Shown piece by piece: positions 13,263 to 18,125 of a DNA stretch of 18,125 bases. Both the position numbers and the translations under genes were made by a program. Below the pieces are notes generated by a model. The model saw only the letters and a list, made by a program, of their open reading frames with translations, did not search any database and was not told the DNA's origin. Each line of letters opens with the position of its first letter. The first letter of the stretch is position 1. Origin of the DNA: Pseudomonadota bacterium (GTDB taxonomy: Bacteria > Desulfobacterota > Desulfobulbia > Desulfobulbales > Desulfobulbaceae). Location of the stretch: the NCBI GenBank assembly GCA_009778235.1, contig WRKE01000305.1, forward strand, positions 1 to 18,125, read 5' to 3'.

Positions 13263-15116
13263 TCAGTTTACCACCTGGAGCATGAACTGCTTCCACACCG
13301 GCGCGGCCGCCTGGCCGCCGGTTTCGCCGTCGCCGAGCGGTATGTCGCGGTCATGGCCGAACCAGACGCCGGTGGTCAGATCCTGGGCGGAACCGATGAA
13401 CCAGGCATCGACCTGGTTGTCGGTGGTGCCAGTCTTGCCGCTGGCCCCGACCACGCCGGCGGCGTTCTTGCCTGTCCCCTGCCGCACCACCTGGGTCATG
13501 GCCCCCTGCAACCAGGCGGCGGTGGCGGGGGTCAGCGCCTGCCTGCCCGCTGACTGCGGCCAGGGGGTGAAGCCGCCGTGCCGGTCCCCGATCCTGGTGA
13601 TGCCGACCGGGGCGCGGTACTCACCCCGGTTGGCGATGGCGGCGTAGGCGGCGGTCAGTTCCAGCAGTGACACCGGCGAGGAACCGAGCGCCAGCGACAG
13701 GTCGGCATCGAGCGGCGCGCTGATCCCCAGAGTCCGGGCGGTGGCAATCACCTGCTGCGGTCCAACCCGCTGTATCAACCGGACCGCGATCACGTTGCTG
13801 GAATGGACCAAGGCCTCGGTCAGGGTGATGGGGCCCCGGTATTCGCGCTTGAAATTATGGGGCTGCCAGGGCTTGCCGGTACCGCTGTAGAGGCTGATCG
13901 GTGCGTCCTGGAACACGGCGTCCGGCGATATGCCCTGCTCCAGGGCGGTGGCATAGAGCAGGGGCTTGAAGGCCGAACCGGGCTGCCGGTTGGCCTGCAC
14001 CGCCCGATTGAACTGATTTTCCGTGAAATCGACCCCGCCGATCATCGCCTGGATGCGGCCGCTGCCGGTATCCAGGGCCACCAGGGCCCCTTGCGGTGGA
14101 GGGCCGTGGTGGCGGCCGGCAATCCCGGCCGCGCCCGCCTGGATGGCCTTGGCCGCTGTTTCCTGGAGCCGGGCATCGACGGTGGTGGCCACGCTCAGCC
14201 CTTTTTGGTACAGATCGGCCTCTTTGTATACAGTGAGCAGTTGCTGGCGAATGTAGAGGGCGAAATAGCCGTTGATCGCCTTGCGCCACTGGCCGGCCAG
14301 GGGCAGCCCTTCCTCGTAGGCGGCCCGGGCGGCGTCGGCGGTGACCAGGCCGTCTTCGGCCATCCTATTGAGCACGTAGCGCTGCCGGGCCCGGGCCGCC
14401 TCGGGCTGTCTGAGCGGCGAATAGTTGCTGGGCGACTGGGGCAGACCGGCTAAGAGCGCGATTTCGCCCAGGGTCAACTGGCTGGCCTTCTTGCCGAAAT
14501 AGGTGCGGGCCGCGGCCTCGACCCCGTAGGCCCCTTCGCCGAGATAGATTTCGTTGAGATAGATGGCAAGAATTTCTTCCTTGGTCAGCATCCGCTCCAA
14601 ACGGTAGGCGAGTACCGCCTCGGCCAGCTTGCGCAGGTAGCTTTTTTCCGGGGAAAGGAGCAGGGCCCGGGTGACTTGCTGGGTGATGGTCGAGCCTCCC
14701 TGGCTGCGGCGGCCGGCGCGGATATTGTTGAAGGCGGCTCGGGCGATTGACCAGAGGTCAAGGCCCTCATGCTCCCAGAAGCGGCTGTCCTCGGCGGCGA
14801 CAAAGGCTCCGGGCAGCAGGGGCGGCAGGTTGCTGTAAGGGACAATAACCCGGAATTCCTTGGCAATGGCATCAATGGGCCGGTTGAAGCGATCCAGGAT
14901 CATGGTCGCCACCAGGGGCCGATAGTCGTCGAGCGAACGGATATCGGGCAAGGAGGAGAGAAAAGCCAGGACCGTGCCGATCAGCAAGCTCACCAGGGCG
15001 GCGATGGCAAGCATCATCCTGGAGAGATGATGTTCGTCCAGAGTCCAGCCGCGAAAAGGGGGTGGACCCGGGGGAAATTCCGGTGATATCGAGGGTATGG
15101 TGGACAAGAAGGCCAA
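13263..15116 (-). CDS. Class A penicillin-binding protein (PBP1A family, bifunctional)
   Basis: Inner-membrane peptidoglycan synthase that polymerises lipid II and cross-links the stem peptides in the periplasm. Domain order, numbered from the TTG at 15116: a Pro-rich cytoplasmic tail; a membrane span at about 35-55; the GT51 transglycosylase with FVAAEDSRFWEHEG (catalytic E109), QGGSTITQQ, and RKLAEAVLAYRLERMLTKEE; then the transpeptidase with GSAFKP (S381, K384), HSSN (S439-N441) and GKTGTTD (K561). All three penicillin-binding motifs are intact. At 617 residues it is shorter than E. coli PBP1A and lacks room for the extra inserted domain. The start is uncertain: no Shine-Dalgarno precedes the TTG, and ATGs at 15017 and 15014 are alternatives but would remove the positively charged cytoplasmic side of the span. 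Divergent from mutL. Confidence 0.92.
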   Translation of the reverse strand: MAFLSTIPSISPEFPPGPPPFRGWTLDEHHLSRMMLAIAALVSLLIGTVLAFLSSLPDIRSLDDYRPLVATMILDRFNRPIDAIAKEFRVIVPYSNLPPLLPGAFVAAEDSRFWEHEGLDLWSIARAAFNNIRAGRRSQGGSTITQQVTRALLLSPEKSYLRKLAEAVLAYRLERMLTKEEILAIYLNEIYLGEGAYGVEAAARTYFGKKASQLTLGEIALLAGLPQSPSNYSPLRQPEAARARQRYVLNRMAEDGLVTADAARAAYEEGLPLAGQWRKAINGYFALYIRQQLLTVYKEADLYQKGLSVATTVDARLQETAAKAIQAGAAGIAGRHHGPPPQGALVALDTGSGRIQAMIGGVDFTENQFNRAVQANRQPGSAFKPLLYATALEQGISPDAVFQDAPISLYSGTGKPWQPHNFKREYRGPITLTEALVHSSNVIAVRLIQRVGPQQVIATARTLGISAPLDADLSLALGSSPVSLLELTAAYAAIANRGEYRAPVGITRIGDRHGGFTPWPQSAGRQALTPATAAWLQGAMTQVVRQGTGKNAAGVVGASGKTGTTDNQVDAWFIGSAQDLTTGVWFGHDRDIPLGDGETGGQAAAPVWKQFMLQVVN

Positions 15117-15243
15117 AAAACGTTAGTATTGCACTCTAACAGACCGGCTCAACCGGCGAGTGGCGCTTACCGTGGCGGCTGCTGGAAATCGATTGTCGTG
15201 CCACTTGTTACCATGAATGCCGCCTTGAAGCACGGAGTTCTTT

Positions 15244-15296
15244 GCCTTGCCAAGGCTTGACCCCTGTGGGGGCGCGGCTTAACCGCGGAGGATTTT
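15244..15296 (+). promoter_or_regulatory. Structured leader upstream of the mutL mini-ORF
   Basis: Three small stem-loops stand in a row: GCCTT-gcc-AAGGC (15244-15256), CCCC-TGT-GGGG (15261-15271) and CGCGG-CTTAA-CCGCG (15273-15287). The last stem ends on the first G of the GGAGG ribosome-binding site (15287-15291), so folding could tune access to it. I recognise no known riboswitch. Confidence 0.4.
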
Positions 15297-15320
15297 ATGG
15301 TTTTTGCAGTACCTGGATAG
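15297..15320 (+). CDS. Seven-residue upstream ORF (MVFAVPG) preceding mutL
   Basis: An ATG at 15297 sits five bases after a perfect GGAGG and reads MVFAVPG before TAG at 15318-15320. The mutL GTG begins three bases later. An in-frame stop (that same TAG) prevents mutL from starting further upstream, and mutL's own GTG has no strong ribosome-binding site, so ribosomes are probably recruited at the mini-ORF and reinitiate on mutL. Seen directly: the sites and spacing. Inferred: that the peptide is made and that coupling occurs. Confidence 0.45.
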   Translation: MVFAVPG

Positions 15321-15323
15321 GCT

Positions 15324-17171
15324 GTGTCGCGCATCCGGATTCTCTCAGAACAGTTGGCCAATCAGATCGCCGCCGGCGAGGTGGTGGAACGGCCGGCCTC
15401 GGTGGTCAAGGAACTGCTGGAAAACAGTGTGGATGCCGGTGCCACCCGGATCGACATCCAGGTCGAGGGCAGCGGCAGCGGCCTGTTGCGGGTGGCTGAC
15501 AACGGGGCGGGCATGGACGGCGACGACGTCTTGCTGTGCCTTGAGCGGCACGCCACCTCCAAGATCCGCACAGAGGCCCAATTGACCGCCATCGCTACCT
15601 TGGGATTCCGCGGCGAGGCCATTCCCAGCATTGCCTCGGTCTCCTGGATGACCATCCTCTCCCGGCCCCAGGACCAGGAGCTGGGCACCCGGGCCGAGGT
15701 CCGCTACGGCACCCTGCGCCATGTGCATCAGGACGGATGCGGCCGAGGCACGGTGATCGAAGTCCGCCATCTGTTCGGCAACATGCCGGCCCGGAAAAAG
15801 TTTCTCAAATCGGCCCGTACCGAAATGCACCATATCGAGGAAGTGGTCAGAAACCAGGCCCTGGCGCATCCCGCCACCGGATTCACCCTCCAGGCGGACG
15901 GCCGGGAGGTGTTCGATTACCGACCGGGAGCAGACCTTGCGGGGCGGGTCCGCGATGTGTTCCGCTATCAAGACCAACTGGTGGCACTTGCGGCCGAAAC
16001 CGCGACCGACATCGGGACGACGACCTTGGATGGTTTCCTGCTGTTGCCGGAAACCGCGCCGGCCGCCGCCGCCCGTCTGCGGCTGTTGGTCAACGGCCGG
16101 CCGGTACAGGATGCGATGCTGAGGCACGCGGTGAACGAAGGCATGCAGGGATTTTTGATGAAGGGGTACCAGCCGGCCGGGGTCCTGCGGCTGGTCGTTG
16201 CCCCGGATCAGGTGGATGTCAATGTCCATCCGGCCAAGCGTGAGATCCGTTTCCGCCGGAGCGAGACAGTGCATCGTTTAGTGGCCGATAGCATCCGCCA
16301 GGCCATGGCGAATCACCAACACGATCTCCGCACCAGCTTGTTTGCCCCGCTGCCACCAGTCTCCGCATCTCCTCCGGCAGCTTTAGCGACAATCATTGCC
16401 GCTGAGCCGGATTTCCCCGCCCTGGCCTGTGCTGAGCCCATGACCCAGCCACGCCTGCCAACCGCCGCGCCGGCGTCAATGGCGGCGCAATTGCCCTCGA
16501 GCGGGACCGCTCCGGAACAAAGACCCAAAAGCCTCCTGCCGGACATCCTGCCGCCTGAACCCGGGCAGGCGCACGAATATGCGGGCTTGACCCTGATCGG
16601 CCAGCTCTTTTCCCTCTACCTGCTCTGTGAACGGGAGGGGCAATTCATCGTCATCGACCAGCATGCGGCCCACGAACGGCTTTTGTACGGGCAACTGCTC
16701 AAGGGATACCGGGAGGCGAACATCCCGCGGCAGACTTTGCTGTTCCCGGTCACGGTCGAGCTGTCCCCGGCCCAGGTCGAGACGCTCGCGCAACGAGGTG
16801 GAGAGGTGGCTGCCTTGGGTTTTGCGGTGGAACCGTTCGGCGACGCCACCCAGGTGATCAAGGCTGCTCCGGCCCTGGTCAGCCATGTCGAGCCCGGCGG
16901 CCTGCTCCGGGAGATCCTCGACGGCTTGCGGGGGCTGATGCGAGGCGAAGGCGCCCGGCCGGTGCCCCAGGCAGTGGACGACCTGCTGGCCTCCATGGCC
17001 TGCAAGGCCGCGATCAAGGCGGGCAACCGTCTGCAGCCAATGGAGATGCTCAAGCTCCTGGCCCAGATGGAAGCGGGGGCGGTGTTTTCCCACTGCCCCC
17101 ACGGACGGCCGGTGCTCAAGACCTTCACCGCCCAGGAAGTGGAGCGGTGGTTTTATCGCCATGGCGCCTGA
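15324..17171 (+). CDS. mutL: DNA mismatch repair protein MutL (endonuclease-type)
   Basis: A 615-residue mismatch-repair mediator that links MutS recognition to strand removal. The N-terminal GHKL ATPase is complete: ANQIAAGEVVERPASVV, KELLENSVDAGA (E30, N34), VADNGAGM (D59) and TLGFRGEAIPSIASV, with FGNMPARKKFLKS and the VDVNVHPAKREIRF element closing the domain. A Pro/Ala-rich linker (about 335-410) precedes the C-terminal dimerisation/endonuclease domain, with DQHAAHERLLYG (from D445), MACKAAIKAG and HCPHGRP. Presence of these metal-site motifs indicates the MutH-independent type. The usual DQHA(X)2E(X)4E ends here in Gly (G456, codon GGG at 16689-16691) instead of Glu. The start is the GTG at 15324; an in-frame TAG is six bases upstream, so no longer form is possible. 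Confidence 0.95.
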   Translation: MSRIRILSEQLANQIAAGEVVERPASVVKELLENSVDAGATRIDIQVEGSGSGLLRVADNGAGMDGDDVLLCLERHATSKIRTEAQLTAIATLGFRGEAIPSIASVSWMTILSRPQDQELGTRAEVRYGTLRHVHQDGCGRGTVIEVRHLFGNMPARKKFLKSARTEMHHIEEVVRNQALAHPATGFTLQADGREVFDYRPGADLAGRVRDVFRYQDQLVALAAETATDIGTTTLDGFLLLPETAPAAAARLRLLVNGRPVQDAMLRHAVNEGMQGFLMKGYQPAGVLRLVVAPDQVDVNVHPAKREIRFRRSETVHRLVADSIRQAMANHQHDLRTSLFAPLPPVSASPPAALATIIAAEPDFPALACAEPMTQPRLPTAAPASMAAQLPSSGTAPEQRPKSLLPDILPPEPGQAHEYAGLTLIGQLFSLYLLCEREGQFIVIDQHAAHERLLYGQLLKGYREANIPRQTLLFPVTVELSPAQVETLAQRGGEVAALGFAVEPFGDATQVIKAAPALVSHVEPGGLLREILDGLRGLMRGEGARPVPQAVDDLLASMACKAAIKAGNRLQPMEMLKLLAQMEAGAVFSHCPHGRPVLKTFTAQEVERWFYRHGA

Positions 17172-17271
17172 GTCGCGGCCGGATGACCGACCCTGTGTCC
17201 GCGGCACGGGTCTGACCCATGGCGGGTGTCGCGGCCGCTGAAGCTGGCATCGACCGCCGCCACCCACCCGG

Positions 17272-17305
17272 TCGGCGACCTTTGCGCCGAACAGGCTGCT
17301 TTTTT
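17272..17305 (+). terminator. Possible terminator after mutL
   Basis: TCGGCG (17272-17277) and CGCCGA (17285-17290) form a perfect six-pair stem with a seven-base loop, and six T residues occur at 17300-17305. The nine-base gap between stem and T-run is longer than ideal. It is placed 100 bases after the mutL stop and before the next gene. Confidence 0.4.
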
Positions 17306-17338
17306 GGAAAAACACATTGCAAACAGGACCTTGTTGTC

Positions 17339-18125
17339 ATGAACCATGACTTTTTCTCAGACACCCGGCAACAATGCCTCAGGCACTGGTGTTTGGTCGT
17401 GCTGTTGTTGTGGCTGCTCCCGGTCGCCGGAGGCCAGGCCGCGAGTCCGGATGAAGTTTTCCCGCGCCCCTTGCGAGTGGTGATGGACCGCAACCATCCG
17501 CCCTTCATCCATGTCGACGCGACCGGAAAAATCCAAGGCATCCTGGCCGACCAATGGCTGCTGTGGCAGGAGAAGACCGGCATCCCGGTGGAGATAACTG
17601 GGCTGGACAGGCATGATGCGCTCTCAGAAATGCGAGCGGGCCGGTTCGATGTGATCGACACACCGTTTGTGACCGAGGAAGGCCAGGAATGGCTCGAGTT
17701 CGGCAAACCCTACGCCGATGTCGAAGTTGCCATATTTTTTCATGAAAATATCGGTGGGATCAGTGATATACGCTCCTTGCGCGGCTTCGTGGTCGGGGCC
17801 AAGGAAGGAGATGCCGCGGTCGAGCAGCTGCGGAGTGAGGGCATAAACAGCCTGATGCTGTTCAAGGGCTACGAGGCGATGATTGAGGCCGCGTTGGAAC
17901 ACAAGATCAACGTGTTCGTCGCCGATAAGCCCCCGGCCGCCTATTACCTGGACAAACACGGCGTCCGCAGCGACTTCAAGCTGTCGGCTCCCATCAACAT
18001 CGGTGAATTCCACCGGGCGGTCAGAAGGGGAAGTGGCGGGCTGTTGACCGAAGTCGAGGCGGGATTTGCCCGGATTTCGACCGAGGAACTGGAACGGATC
18101 GACAAGAAATGGTCGATCCCGCCCC
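17339..18125 (+). CDS. Secreted solute-binding (SBP_bac_3-like) sensor domain, 3'-truncated
   Basis: The frame opens at the ATG at 17339 (AGGA about ten bases upstream) and is still open at the window end, giving about 262 residues. It starts with a signal peptide or membrane anchor (RHWCLVVLLLWLLPVAGG, then QAASPDE). A periplasmic binding-protein domain follows: RVVMDRNHPPFIHVDATGKI, GILADQWLLWQEKTGI, EMRAGRFDVIDTPFVTEEG, EFGKPYADVEVAIFFHENI, then the hinge and second lobe ending FHRAVRRGSG and LERIDKKW. This exact style (DRxxPPF...GILxDQW...RAGxFDVID) is usual in the sensory front of membrane histidine kinases or diguanylate cyclases rather than in free ABC-transporter proteins. The rest of the protein lies beyond the window, so the output domain is unknown. 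Confidence 0.82.
   Translation, partial: MNHDFFSDTRQQCLRHWCLVVLLLWLLPVAGGQAASPDEVFPRPLRVVMDRNHPPFIHVDATGKIQGILADQWLLWQEKTGIPVEITGLDRHDALSEMRAGRFDVIDTPFVTEEGQEWLEFGKPYADVEVAIFFHENIGGISDIRSLRGFVVGAKEGDAAVEQLRSEGINSLMLFKGYEAMIEAALEHKINVFVADKPPAAYYLDKHGVRSDFKLSAPINIGEFHRAVRRGSGGLLTEVEAGFARISTEELERIDKKWSIPP

Noticed and set aside
15345..16274. 309-codon minus-strand frame opposite mutL
   Set aside because: The conserved MutL ATPase motifs are on the plus strand throughout. The antisense product resembles nothing I know.
17172..17338. Small gene or RNA between mutL and the sensor gene
   Set aside because: I see only a possible terminator and a repeated GTCGCGGCCG decamer (about 17173 and 17228). 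There is no ORF with a ribosome-binding site.

Overview
The window is about 18 kb of GC-rich bacterial chromosome. Gene content and protein style suggest a Desulfobacterota genome, most likely of the Desulfobulbales: the rsfS-gpmI pair, a cytosolic glyoxylate/succinic-semialdehyde reductase, a DUF362 ferredoxin, TatA paralogs and an endonuclease-type MutL. This placement is inference from protein resemblance, not a computed taxonomy. I see no tRNA, rRNA, CRISPR array, intact insertion sequence or prophage.

Positions 1-8530 read on the plus strand. A 5'-truncated topoisomerase III (topB) is followed closely by rsfS (ribosome silencing), gpmI (glycolysis), thrC (threonine synthesis), a purine nucleoside phosphorylase and an MTA/SAH deaminase (mtaD). 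Gaps are 61, 19, 22 and 25 bp and then a 4-bp overlap, so this is probably one operon. The last two genes form a likely unit for salvaging methylthioadenosine or adenosylhomocysteine through inosine-type intermediates. A good sigma70 promoter overlaps the mtaD stop codon and drives two tandem tatA-like genes.

Positions 8530-15116 carry genes on the minus strand. In transcription order they are a class A penicillin-binding protein, a cysteine-rich protein, an unrecognised 90-residue protein, a wrecked HerA/YjgR-type ATPase pseudogene, a beta-hydroxyacid dehydrogenase, a DUF362 double [4Fe-4S] protein and a tiny zinc-ribbon protein. The noncoding stretches here hold the most unusual signal. A short dispersed repeat occurs three times, each time just 3' of a gene and in that gene's orientation. 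There are also strong palindromes and terminators.

Positions 15117-18125 return to the plus strand, divergent from the penicillin-binding protein. A structured leader and a seven-codon upstream ORF lead into mutL, which has a weak GTG start and one changed residue in its endonuclease motif. The window ends inside a secreted solute-binding sensor domain, probably the front of a larger signalling protein.

No complete novel system is evident. The best leads are the 3'-end repeat family, the mini-ORF coupled to mutL, and the internally deleted HerA-like gene.
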